64,000 nt of DNA, taken from positions 15,606,763 to 15,670,762 of the forward strand of contig JAPTYO010000007.1 in the NCBI GenBank assembly GCA_036873135.1, given 5' to 3'. A model generated the notes under the pieces. That model was not told the origin of the DNA, made no database searches, and saw only the letters and a program-made list of their open reading frames with translations. The position numbers and the translations under genes were made by a program. The stretch comes from Clarkia xantiana subsp. parviflora. Taxonomy: Eukaryota > Streptophyta > Magnoliopsida > Myrtales > Onagraceae. This document shows, in pieces, positions 51,881-63,427 of this stretch (position 1 is its first letter; each line of letters opens with the position of its first letter).

Positions 51881-54800
51881 GGGATTTAACAACTGGCCCA
51901 CTACAACCTTTTCACATGCTTTCGGCGCAGGCCTAGTAGTTGAGAGTTGAGAGTATGGTATAGTCCTTTTTCTAAGGGTCCACTCCACTCCAATAATTGA
52001 TTCAAGGATATATATACCGGAGGGGTTCGAGTCCCTAAGAAGATAGCAATTCTAGATAAAGTTGCGAGTGATTAGGTGGGATGATTTTAGTACCACAAGT
52101 GATGTTCCTATAAAATTTGAAACGATTTCAAAATAGTTGCATTAAGGCAACTACGGTGTATTACAACTATGGTATTCCCTTAGCATTTCTTTGGACGAGG
52201 TAATGCCGCTGAAGCTAAAAAAGTCTTGATTGTTTAGAGTTTAGGATTTAAGAATACAACATAATTTTATGATACCTAATTGAAATGGGAAGCAACGCCA
52301 CTGATGGCGTATAAATAAGGCGTTCATCTAATAATATTTTGCAATATCACTTATGAGTATAAAATACATATAATACAATTCAGACCAACTTGGATATTCC
52401 TCCCCACAAATATCAAATATGAGTAACTTGTATGGAGGAAGAGTATCTTAATAGTGACAAAACTAGTGCCCTAAATATATAGGTGCCGACGAATTAGAGT
52501 GTCATGAGCGCAATCTCAAAATATCGTTTGATACGTTTTTTTTGTTAAATATAAGTATGTATATGTTTTTAATAATATTTTTAAAGAATCAGCTTAAATA
52601 TTAGAAAATCCATAATGCTATTACATAGTATTATGTAAACGTGAGTCTAACATATTTTGATGTTAAGTGTAGAAAAATGTGTCACAACGATTTTATTTTT
52701 TCATCTTTTCAGAAGGCTGAAGAAATCTACATTTTCAAAAGAACTGAATACGATATATTTAATAGGAAAAAAAATTATAAATTATTTTCCAACTTTTTAA
52801 AATATCAGATAATGCAATACTTTTTACAGAACATAACGTGATATTTAACTGGAAAAAGAAAAATTACATACACAACCCATGGCCAAAAAAATATTTTTAA
52901 TCAACAAGAAATTATATTCTTTCTTGTACAAGTTGTTTATTTATTTCGCACACAAATTAATAGATTCTATCACGTTAAGAGCTCGACCTAATTTTATTTC
53001 TTTTTCTTCATCAATTTTATTGATTGATTATGAAAATGGATAGTTATTCTAAAAATATCATTAAGAATATCATTAAAAAAAAAAAAAAAAAAAATCTACT
53101 CGGATTGATATTATCATGGCTTGTTTTTTTATGTTACAAAAGACCTTAACATGAACCCACTTAACTGGGTTTCTGGATCCACTGTTATATATAAGAGGTT
53201 AATAAAATTGCTACATGAATTTTGATCCAAATATAAATTGTTACTCAAACTTTAGTTTTTTTTTTTCATTAAATTGGTGAGCAAATTGCTAGCTCAGTTA
53301 TAATTTCTATTAAATTGGACAGAAACGAAGTGTTGCACATGTGAGGTCTTTTGATGTGTACCCAAGTTCGATTCGTTAAGAAATTGGAAGGAATGCAACA
53401 AAATACCTTCAACTGGGTGCTCAGTTCCAATGCACCATTGAAATTTGGTGGATGTTAATTGTGCATCCAATTGAAGTGTTTGTTGCAATCATTTCAATTT
53501 ATTACCGTATTCATCTTTGGTACACACTACACATCAAAAGACTCCACATGGTCAGAACATGCTCATTCTCTATTCATTTTGACGGAAATTATAATATATG
53601 CAGTTTGTTCGAAAATTAAAATTTAATAGCCATTTTTTAAAAAATAAAATGGAAATAGCAATTTTTAAGACAGTGATTTGGTTATTTACCATATATATAA
53701 TTTTATCTTAGCTAAATTTTTGGACTCCCGACCCATGTAGCATGTTACTTTAAATTTCTAGAAATTGTGTTAATTTGATAATACTATCTTGTATATTTTT
53801 ATTTTATTGTAATAAACATTTATCTTGTATTATTCTCATACTCAATCGATTATATCATGGTAATTTTTTCAGAAATAATCCAATCATATTCATATATCAT
53901 TCTTATGAATTATGATGACAACACTCAATCACTCATACACGCACGTACTTCGAGCCTGTGACTAGTATTAATTTTTAGGAAGATAATCTCCATTGCACTA
54001 TATATATAAAATTAGATGAGTGATGAATTATCATTGTATAAGTATACTTCACAATATACGAAATGTCGTATATCATTTTGCATGAAATAGATTAAAAAAT
54101 ATAATATAAAAGTAAAATGTATTAGAAAATTAATAGAAAAGAGTAATAATCAAGGGTACTAGCTAGCGAACGTTTAACAAAAAGAAAAGGGTACTGGCGA
54201 CGACCTCGATCGGCCTGCATGCAAATGCAATACAAAACTAGTCTGGACTATTTTTATTTAGGCCATAATTGTTAAAGCCTGCAAAAAAATTGTTCCGACT
54301 GGGCCTGGCCCACGGTGAAAGAAAACTTTGCTAATTTTTCTTCTGGTCCTTGAACTATTTCCTTTTCACTATAACGTCATCGGTCCCAAACCCTAGGCCG
54401 GCAATAAACTCTTCTGCTTTTAGGCTTTAGCAACTGATGATGCGCGGTCCATAAATTCATGGTATTACAAATTAGACACGATAGAGAATTTGTTCCTATT
54501 TGTTCCGAGGCATTTACAATGTCTCTAGATGTAATTTCAGACAAATTTATGGGCTTTTAATTTTTATCTCTCCGTCGGAATATTGAGGAATGTCAGAATC
54601 GGAATGTCTAACATTTCCCATTACAATTTAGAAACAACATTGAGCTTCAAAATTAACTTATGGCTAGGGTTTTCATCCAAATATAGTTTCCAAATAAGAA
54701 ATCAAGATTGCACTCCTCGACGAATCAAAATCCCTAGCTAAGTGATGATCTATCAACCCCTACGGGGTTTAATCCTTGTTAGATCCTGGAATGGAGAATA

Positions 54801-54899
54801 ATATTCATGTCTAACACTTTATTATGGACTTAGTGCTAGTGGAAATTAATTTAGGTGTGGAGCAAATATACTATATGGTTGATACACTACTGACGTGGC
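51881..54899. other. Gene-free AT-rich stretch
   Basis: No coding motif or closed element. A run of about 20 A lies at 53074-53094. GGTTCGAGTCC at 52026 resembles a tRNA B box but has no partner sequences. Confidence 0.45.
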
Positions 54900-55469
54900 C
54901 ACCACTACAAGAAAATGTGTACATCCACACTAGAAAGTTACACACCGCATTTCGGTGTGTAGTTACACACGAAATGCACACTACGTGCATACTGAATAAG
55001 GTGAAAAAAAGTGTTTTTTTAGTTGCATACAGATTTCATACTAAAATACACACCGAAAAAATGACGTGTGTAATCCGTGTGCCTGTTAGAGAATTTCACT
55101 CTAAAGACACACTAATTTGGGTTGTGTGTAACACTTGGTGTGTACTATGGTTGTAATCGGTATGTTTATCTAAAGTTTTTTCTGAATGAATTGTGTGTGT
55201 AAATTTGGGTACGGTACTCAATATAAACGTTAGTAATCGGTATGGAACTCTTTTATTTTTAATTAAAATAAATATATTAATAATATATAATGTAATTCTT
55301 TAACCTAAACCCTAAATCCCTTGTCTATATCAGCTTTTTTGTGGGCAGTCCGGCACATTCTTCTCATCTCATCATTTTCTTCTGCCTCAGTTCCTCCTCT
55401 CATGCCGTTCAAAAATGACTCGTGTCCGCTATCACATTCAACATCACGGTCCGCCATCCAGGTACTACC

Positions 55470-55555
55470 TCTCTTCGGCCTCCGATGTCTGCTCCATCCG
55501 GCCTCCGATTTCCGCTCCCTCCGGACTCCGATGTCCGCTCCCTCCTCTATTTCCA
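55470..55555. repeat. Degenerate tandem repeat CCGGCCTCCGATGTCCGCTCC inside the CACTA element
   Basis: About three copies of a 25-27 bp unit with TCCGATGTC(T/C)GCTCC. This GC-rich patch gives three overlapping ORFs on both strands, none convincing. Confidence 0.7.
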
Positions 55556-55599
55556 TGTTCAATCCGGCAAGGTATTGATAGATTTGTCTATATTTGTGC

Positions 55600-58260
55600 A
55601 AATTCATCTTCCTTTATGTTCTATTTGTGGAGATTTGCTGCGTAGATTGATGGGGAGTTGGCTCACTGCCACTGTTCTGACCAAGCAGAGCCCATATCTA
55701 TTTGTGCCTCAGATCTGCTAAATCTAGGTTTGATATAAAAAATCCTTACAAATTGATCTGAATGATTGGTCTTCACAAAGCTCAGGTAACCAGACAAATC
55801 TCTGGTTTGATTTTAGAATTGAACTTTTTTTTTTTTTTTTTCATTTTGTGATGATGAATCGCGATTGTGTATAGATCGAAGTTAGTCACTTCAAAGATCT
55901 TTAGGGTTCTTGTTTCTGAGTCTGGTTTGAGGTTCACACAAATCTTTAGCGTACCTTTTCTTGTCATTGTTTGATCTGATTTTGTGCATTCTACTATTAT
56001 TAGTGATATTAAAAATAGATAGACATATATATTACTCAAGATGGTTGTTTGCTTGAGTTAATTGAACATTTCCATGGGATCATTATAATTGAATGATCTT
56101 TTACAATGTCTTCCATGAATCATGCATGCAGGCCTCGGTATCCACTAGCTTAAATAACAGAAATCATCAATTGCAGCCTTTCATTTCCAGAGTGTTATCT
56201 TGACTACATTAGTTTATTCTATAACCTGAAAACCATTGTAGGTCTAGTTCCTTTCTACAGCTTCCCGAGTCTGAGGTTCATGATACATCCACAGTTATAG
56301 ATAGATGTATTTTTTTCGTCCTTTCCTATCTAAGCTATTCAAGTTAATATATTTTGTTCTTTAGAATATAATAATTTGTGGAAGAGTTAGATATTACATC
56401 TATAGTGCATTTGTTCTGTTTAATTCATTGTATTAGCATCTTCAAAGAATGATTAGGCTTACAGAGCCAGAGATGATTGCATCACATTGAAGCTTCCATG
56501 CTATTAACTCCTATATTTTTCTTATTTCTTGATCGCAATTTTAATTGCATGTTCTTTATGAAAAAAATAGGCTCTAGTTGGTTCAGTGAAGTGAAAATGT
56601 ATATGTAGCTTGAAATATGATCAAATTATTTGTTTTATGAATACCAACTTAAGATTAGCTAGGTTTGAGATTTCGCTATAGTGATTAGGAAGATTGAAAC
56701 CTTCATACTTTTCTCTAGTTTTCTATGTTAATGGTCGTGTTGATTCTTCACTAATGTTTTTTTTCTAACTTTATTATGAGATATAGGTTCCATAATTGAG
56801 ATCATATAGATAAGCGGCACAAACATAGATGCGAGGTTTTCTGAAAATAAATAAGCAGCAGATATACATTTCCTCATTCTTTTTTTGGAGTAACTTTTTG
56901 TGCTATGTGTGGTGTCTTTTACATGTAAATCCAGATATGATTGATGTTCTTGAAGACGGCAGGCTCAAATTTGTAGAGAATGATGAAACTGGTTAAAGAA
57001 TGGAGGTATTTTTACTTTTCATGGAATTGCTTTGCTCTATTGAACTCCCTAAAAGGATCACGCACCATACACACTTTATATCATCTTATCTATTATAAGT
57101 ATATTTTTGGCAAATAAGCTGTAAATATTAATTAGTAGCACATAGAATATTTTATTGCTGCGTGGAGAAGATGATTTTGATTTAGATATGTATTTTAATT
57201 TTTATATATATTTATTTTGCAAAGATGTTGATAATGACGTGATTTTTCACTTTCTGGTTGACAAAAGAGTTGGAAACGAGATTGACGAAAAGCTGATGTG
57301 TGGTTTATTACAATCCACCTGAAGAAGATTCTTCGGCATCAGACCATCGTGCGCTCATGCAAGTAATCAGAGTACAATTGCTTGTGTATATATATATTGT
57401 AATTATTTATATGCAATCATTGGTTGAAAATTTTATTGAAATTTTATGTGCACTTACATATCTCTACTGATGATTAGTACAAGATTCTAGCAATGGATAT
57501 GCTTAAAGTACAACTTGAGGTAACACTTTTATACTAGAGATATTTCCTTGATCCACATTATATGATGTAGTAACTATAGTAGATGTTTCTCTTTCCCATC
57601 TCAAGATTCACAAGATATTTATGTTTCAGTCAATGTTTACTAAGGATCAAGACTAAACAATAATAGTGCTAATATACTCCTACCTTATAATGGTTATGGG
57701 ACAGAAGTTCATTTCCAGGTAGATCCATAGTACTGTCAACTTCTAATTTCTCATTTCAGCTCAAATGACACCAACTTTATCAATACAATATGAGAAGGAA
57801 TCACTTTGTTGTTTTATACCATCATTATGTGTTTACTACTATCTCTGATCAACTGATCCAAGAAATTGAAACGCAACTTGAGAAGTTGAAGAAGATGCAA
57901 AGGAACTTACAGGTAAGGAATTATTTGTTACTATATGCTTTCATATGCCTTCTTTAAGAATAGGGCCTCCACACCACATTTGTTTCACAAATATTTATAT
58001 TGTCTTGTTTCAGTTTGTTATCTTCCTATTATTACACTTAAACGATATGAGTTGTTACACAAAATTAGGTTATTGTGATTAGAAAAATGTAGAACATACC
58101 AAGAGGGTCACCCTCGTGAATGATAATTTTGCTTTGAAGCTGTATGGCCTTTAATTTTACGAACTGGTTTTTTTTTTCTTATGTTGGTAGATTCCTGCTT
58201 CCAGAGCTCAAAGCACAATCTAATTGAGATGATTTGTTTTTTCTTTTTTGCAGAGATAGG
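55600..58260. other. CACTA interior with exon-like fragments
   Basis: Most is AT-rich and intron-like, broken by short less AT-rich segments that could be exons: 56945-56995 (IDVLEDGRLKFVENDE), 57240-57300 and 57855-57913 (QEIETQLEKLKKMQRNLQ, coiled-coil, followed by GTAAGG). They may be captured host gene pieces or remains of element genes; I recognise no family. Confidence 0.35.
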
Positions 58261-59505
58261 GGTATATCATTAACACTGCCCTTCATGGAGGAAACATTCA
58301 TTTGTTTCATCATTAGAACTGACTAGGTCTTTAGGTGGAGAATATGCTGTCTGAGAAAAATATGTATGACTTTTTTTGTTCATATAGTTGTGAAAATATT
58401 ATGTGAGTACAATGTACGTTGACTTTTTGACATTTGCATTGTGAATTGAAGTCAATGGTACCTAGATTATTAGTAATGATTTTTATGCTTATTTTTTAGA
58501 TTGAATTGGTGTTTCTTAAAATATTACATGTGAGTTTTTAAATAATATAATTCTAAATGGTATTTTTCAAGTCGAAAGAAAACACTAGAGATGGAAAGTA
58601 ATATTGAATTGTTTCATTTTAGAAAAATATCATTAGTATCCGAAGAATTGTAACTAACTAATTTTATTAGAATTAATTTGTCCATTACTATAGATTTAAA
58701 TTAGAATTAAAATTATAGTTACTAAATGTTATTTTTTGGAACTAATAAATATAATACTAAATATTATAAATAGAATTTAAATAAAAGCTACTAAATGTCA
58801 TAATTTGAAATCATAGATGCAATACTAAATGTGCACATTTGAATTAAGATGAGTGTAACTAAAGGTGACATATAGTATCAAATACAACAATCTACAAATA
58901 GCATTAGCAATGGCATAAGTAATTCTAAATATTATATTGGATTTGAAAGAAAAAAATAATTCATATGGATTCCACACGTAAAATGGACAAACTGATTGAA
59001 ATCCGTGTGGAAATTCATTTGGATTACAAACCAAATATCGGTGTGTCACTTACACACGGATTTTGTTCCACATATATTCCATACCGACATTTTGGTATGT
59101 AAGAATATACACACAAAAGTACACACACAAAACAATACGCACGGATTAGCAGCTCTAAATTCCATTCAGGCCAAAGACGTGTGTACCCATGTGTAAACCC
59201 ATTTAAGCACCAATCACACACAGATTTAACCGTGCGTACCTTCGCATTTTCTTGTAGTGCACCTAAGACAACCCAACATAAAAAAAACACCCTAAGATAC
59301 CAAACTTGAAGCAGATGGGCAGTTGGTTAACCATATTCCAACTAGCTAGAGCTCAAGCTCGATAAAATGTTGAGAAACCCTAGTTAAACAAAATCGCTAT
59401 AAGGTGATCGATTCATGCAAAAAGCTAGAGAATAAATATATAGAGATGGTATATCACAAGAAGTACACGCACGTGTATATATATATATATAAAGCTGGTG
59501 TTTAA

Positions 59506-59814
59506 TTATTGTATGAGAAGGAAGAACAACTCTAAATCAGGAGGATTGAAGAAGTTCACAGCTGGAGGCTTATTAGTCGAAAACAAACGTTTCGACGACA
59601 GCGCCCTCTTCTTCTTCTTCTTCGTCTTCTTCATCGGAGCTGGAGGGCACACCAAAACCTTGGGTATTTTGAACTTTCCACCTTTCGGTGTCGAAAATCC
59701 TTGCTCACTCTTGCAGCTAATTATAGCAGCATTACTGTTATTTCCGCTCTGTTCTCCAACTTTCACACCATTTGGTTCCACAAAACACTGTAACTGCTGC
59801 TGCTGCTGCTGCAT
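59506..59814 (-). CDS. SIAMESE-related (SMR) cyclin-dependent kinase inhibitor, single exon
   Basis: 102 aa from the ATG at 59814; an in-frame ATG at 59847 would add 11 residues. After a run of six Gln come SMR-like blocks: TPKGGKFKIP (42-51), CPPAP followed by a Lys-rich stretch (56-70), and a C-terminal FFNPPDLELFF (88-98). This layout (TP...KIP, CPPAPRKK-like basic patch, xFFxPPDLExLF cyclin-binding motif) is that of plant SIM/SMR proteins, which bind CDK-cyclin complexes, block mitosis and promote endoreduplication or DNA-damage arrest. SMR genes are typically short and intronless, as here. It lies about 240 bp from the right end of a CACTA element. The middle LLIQ tail is hydrophobic and unlike members I remember. 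Family assignment rests on motifs only. Confidence 0.75.
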   Translation of the reverse strand: MQQQQQQLQCFVEPNGVKVGEQSGNNSNAAIISCKSEQGFSTPKGGKFKIPKVLVCPPAPMKKTKKKKKRALSSKRLFSTNKPPAVNFFNPPDLELFFLLIQ

Positions 59815-62528
59815 TATTGTCTTCCTCTGCAGGAGACAGTGAATCAATATCTCTGTGTATTTATCCTAGGAACAGTTCAGTGCATAAATATATATGTGCA
59901 GTGCAGCACTGTTCATATTTTTATTGTATTATTATATTATATATGGACCAATAAAGGCTGAATGGAAATGAGATAGATAGTGGTCAAACTTGTGCTGTTA
60001 TTATTATTATTTTAGTAAAAATTATTACATTTTATCATTTTGGTTCAAATTGAGATCGCATTCTAGATTTGTGAAATTTTAATTATTATTTTTTGAATTC
60101 GTTAACTATTTTTTATGATATATTTCTTCCACTAATTTTTACGATGTTTCTCTGTTTTAAAAATTACAACAAACTGAAAACACTAAAAACATCTTAAACA
60201 ATTAGCTAGAAAATTGACTCTTAAATCCACCAAATTATAAGTAGAAATTGAACCCAAATAATAAAATTTAACTTATATATGAGTAAAAAAAAAAATTTTG
60301 ATTCGGCTTGATCGGAACCATCTCTAGTCCATATATACTTGACCAACTACTCTAAAAAGATGAATTTATTAGTGTTTATACTTAATAATTTGAGTTTACA
60401 AGAATTAAACTTAATATATTTGGATTTACAAGAATTAAACTTAAGATGTTGCAATAACGGATATAATGTGAAATAATTATATTATGTAATAATACAAACA
60501 ACATCAAGAAAATATGAAATTAAGACTAGCTTAGCCACTTAACAAATAATTGTTTGTCACATATATATACTTAAATACTTATGTGAACATTTATTATACA
60601 TATGTTTTTTTTCTTCAACTGTTTGATGACACCAATTTGTGGAATAATGGCGACAACAAGAGACCAAAAAATAGGGGGTTTAAACTATTGGGATAAATGG
60701 AAAAGTGGTCGGCCGTACAAGGTAAATCCAAAGAAGCCAGACGGCAGCAAAGCAACTGCTACCACTAGAACTACCAAATCCCCTTGATCCCAAGGATTGA
60801 TTGATCCATTTTTTTCTTCTTAAAATCTATGCTACGTACGTACGTAATATGAAAGCCTCCATTTCTGACGCATTTGCCAGTCGAATGAGATCATCCAACT
60901 GCCTTATTTACATGTAATAACGTGAATATAATGTTGTGGGGTTGGTTGGTCGTAGATTTCCGCCGCGACTCAAGGATAGGACACACAATTTTCTAACATT
61001 TCATGATAAAAATAACATAAACACGCATAAGAAAATTGGATTCGTGATGGTATACGTATAAAAATAGCACAAAAACATAATATAATTTTTGTGTCGTATC
61101 CTTATTCATGCGTCATGATATAATAATATTTTAAAGTTGTGATAGTTAATATGATTATTGAGTAATTATTTTTAAACAATTATTTCTGGAATTTTTTTTT
61201 AAAAAAAAAAATAGTGGAGTATGCTTGATCAAAATAGGTTTGACAAGAAAATCTATTAAGTGATACAACACGTTGGCAAACGATAATGATTAGTACTCTC
61301 GTTAATATTCAATTTAAAATTATGGTTAAATACTTTTTAGTTTATATAACTAACAGAATTCTTTCCAAATATCATAGTTAAACTTTAATAACTTATATTA
61401 TATAATTGTTTACGACTGACTTCCATTCCAACTCGAATGATCAAGGGATCCCTACTTTGGGGCCATAACAGCTCCTCTAGCTAAGAGTGGTGAACTGGTC
61501 TGAGCTCAGAATCCTCCCATTTGGAGCTCAATTCGGAGTTGATTGTACAATTGATTAACTTAACAAAACACAATATAAACGTTCATAAACATGTCATATT
61601 TGTGATTATGACATAATAAGTTTATTAGGTGTATTTACATTTAATAAGTGTAACAATATAAAGTTATTGACAAATTTGATGATAATATATATACTCTGAA
61701 ATGTTAATTAGTTTCACATTACATTATTTTGCTGGGTAAACTTATTTATTGAGAAAATGATTAGGCATCAAAGAATTGGGCTTCTTATTATTATGGGCTT
61801 CTGTAATGTCGTTTTTACAAGGCCTTGACGAAACGACAAGTACAACGTCGGAGGAAGGGAAGGGAAGGGACAAGAGAGGGTGGTCTCGTGCGTTCGTTTC
61901 CTCGTGAATCCAGTGGAGTGGGTTGGTCAGTTATCATAAATTTAGAAGGGTCCCTTCCCTTCCCTGTCATGTCTTGTCTATTGGAGTTGGAGTTGGAGTC
62001 ATCCACAAACAGACAGAAGTTCCATTGGATTGGGTCCATACATACATACACTACTTCTTAAATACGATTGCGAGCGGTTCAGATCATCCCATCTGCTTCA
62101 GTTCTGAGCGTCAATCCTTCCTTCCCTTTTGAATTTGCCCCACTTATGATCTAGCTCGGATTCCCTTATCTAGAAACCTCTCTTTCTACATGCATACGCT
62201 TTTTCTTTTTCCACATAAAATACTCTAATTAAATTAAATATGAAAATTTTAACCAGCAATAAAAAAAAATGAAAAATTAATTTAAAAAGTAAATGAAAAT
62301 TTATTTTTTAACAGTTTTTATATCATTAAAGTGTACGGTCTTCGAGTATTTTTTTTTAGATTTTTTATTATCTTTAGAGTCCGGATCGATCATACTTTTG
62401 CATTATCCTCAAAGTCAGCTTAATGATGTCAATGTATCATCCTTAGAGTCAACATAATTATGCTCTTATAACATTCTCACGAAAAGAATGTGCATGCGCG
62501 TAGCGCGGACATGCATCTAATCTTGGTA
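59815..62528. other. Mostly gene-free stretch upstream of the SMR gene
   Basis: Apart from the small ORF at 60647 nothing coding is seen. GGAAGGGAAGGGAAGGGAC at about 61855 and its complement GTCCCTTCCCTTCCCTGTC at about 61951 form an inverted pair some 95 bp apart. Confidence 0.4.
60647..60787 (+). CDS. Possible small ORF, 46 aa, unknown
   Basis: ATG at 60647, TGA at 60785. The peptide is Lys and Thr rich, contains NYWDKWKSGRPYK and PKKPDGSK, and has no signal peptide or membrane span. The composition is less repetitive than that of the surrounding AT-rich sequence, and AAG|GTAAAT at its centre could be a splice donor, so it may be an exon rather than a whole gene. I do not recognise it. 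Confidence 0.25.
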   Translation: MATTRDQKIGGLNYWDKWKSGRPYKVNPKKPDGSKATATTRTTKSP

Positions 62529-62583
62529 GTGTATCTACCCAAGGTTGGTTGGACCAACTGGTAAAGCGAGTTGCGTTCACTGG

Positions 62584-63295
62584 CAGGGACAAAGCCAGAA
62601 ATTCCGTTCAGGAGGGACAAGAATTAAGTTAAGGTCAAATAACTAGTATAAAAAAATTCAGATGGGGCAAACATAAGATTTTAATTAGGGCTGGCAATTT
62701 GGGCTCGGCACGATGGGCCGACACGAACACGATACGGAAAATAACGGGTTTGGGTCAATCATTTTCGTGTCGTGCCAAAATCGGGTCGTGCCAAATCGTG
62801 TCAAAAAAATCCATGTCGTGTTCGTGTTTGATATTGATGACACGACCCGACACGATAACACGATAGTTATATGTATATATACGATAATTTCTACTAATAT
62901 AAACCTATGTAATGTTAGCATAACCTCTTTTTACAATGGTACTTTATGAAATTTGGATTAAACTCTCTCTCTATATTGAGTAATTTTAAAACTTTAGCTT
63001 AAAAATTGTCATGTGTGAATTTTTTATTCAATTTATTATAGATTTTTCGTGTCGGGCCGTGTTGTGTTTTTCTCGTGTCGTGTTCGTGCTGAACAAAATT
63101 GGCATGCCTTAGTGTTGGGCCGTGTTTTGGTTGACCCTCCAGAACACGACACAAACCTAGCACGACACGAACCCGCACGAATTGCCAGCCCTAATTTTAA
63201 TTGAAAAAAATGATGACAAAAACAAAATTGTGTAAAAATTGAAATTGCAAAAATTTAAGGTTGCCCCTCCTCACTACATCGTAGTTTCACCTCTA
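62584..63295. mobile_element. hAT-like element inserted in the SINE
   Basis: The left end CAGGGACAAAGCCAGAAAT and right end CTACATCGTAGTTTCACCTCTA resemble worn (C)AGGGGCGGAGCCA-type ends like those of 249-855. Flanks TTCACTGG (62576-62583) and TTCAGAGG (63296-63303) agree at 6 of 8. Confidence 0.55.
62686..63193. mobile_element. hAT-type MITE of the CGTGTCG family, 508 bp, TSD ATTTTAAT
   Basis: Ends TAGGGCTGGCAATT and AATTGCCAGCCCTA are perfect inverted repeats, flanked by a perfect 8-bp duplication ATTTTAAT (62678-62685, 63194-63201). Words GACACGA and CGTGTCGTG fill both ends. It lies inside the element at 62584-63295. Confidence 0.93.
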
Positions 63296-63427
63296 TTCAG
63301 AGGGGCTACCCGGGGTCGAATCTCACTGTGGATGCCACATTGGTGAGGAATTTAACCTTAACGCTCCTGCCCGGAATTGCGGAAACAATTGAATATAATA
63401 AAAAAAAAAAAATGAAATTGTGTATCT

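Larger units (their letters stand above)
54903..59259. mobile_element. CACTA (En/Spm) transposon, non-autonomous, 4357 bp, TSD CAC
   Basis: The left end CACTACAAGAAAATGTG and the complement of the right end, CACTACAAGAAAATGCG, are inverted repeats. CAC occurs on both sides (54900-54902, 59260-59262), the 3-bp duplication of this superfamily. About 250 bp at each end carry TACACAC, CGGTGTGT and ACACCGA words in both directions, the usual TnpA-type binding arrays. No transposase ORF is seen; the longest ORF is about 110 aa and lies within the end array. Confidence 0.93.
62537..63419 (+). mobile_element. tRNA-derived SINE-like unit, split by a nested insertion
   Basis: TTGGACCAACTGGTAAAGCG at 62550 fits a tRNA A box, and GGGGTCGAATCTC at 63314 fits a B box, but they are separated by 62584-63295. 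Without that insert the boxes are about 55 bp apart, near the normal spacing. It ends in a run of A, and GTGTATCT lies at both sides (62529-62536, 63420-63427). Confidence 0.5.

Noticed and set aside
52020..52060. tRNA-like GGTTCGAGTCC
   Set aside because: No acceptor, D or anticodon arms can be formed with the upstream sequence.
59498..59842. 114-aa plus-strand ORF with Phe, Ser and Cys runs
   Set aside because: Antisense of the SMR candidate; the Cys run is the complement of the Gln run.
61852..61975. Inverted GGAAGGGAAGGG / CCCTTCCCTTCC pair as a possible hairpin RNA
   Set aside because: The complementary part is only about 20 bp of low-complexity sequence; chance or slippage is enough.
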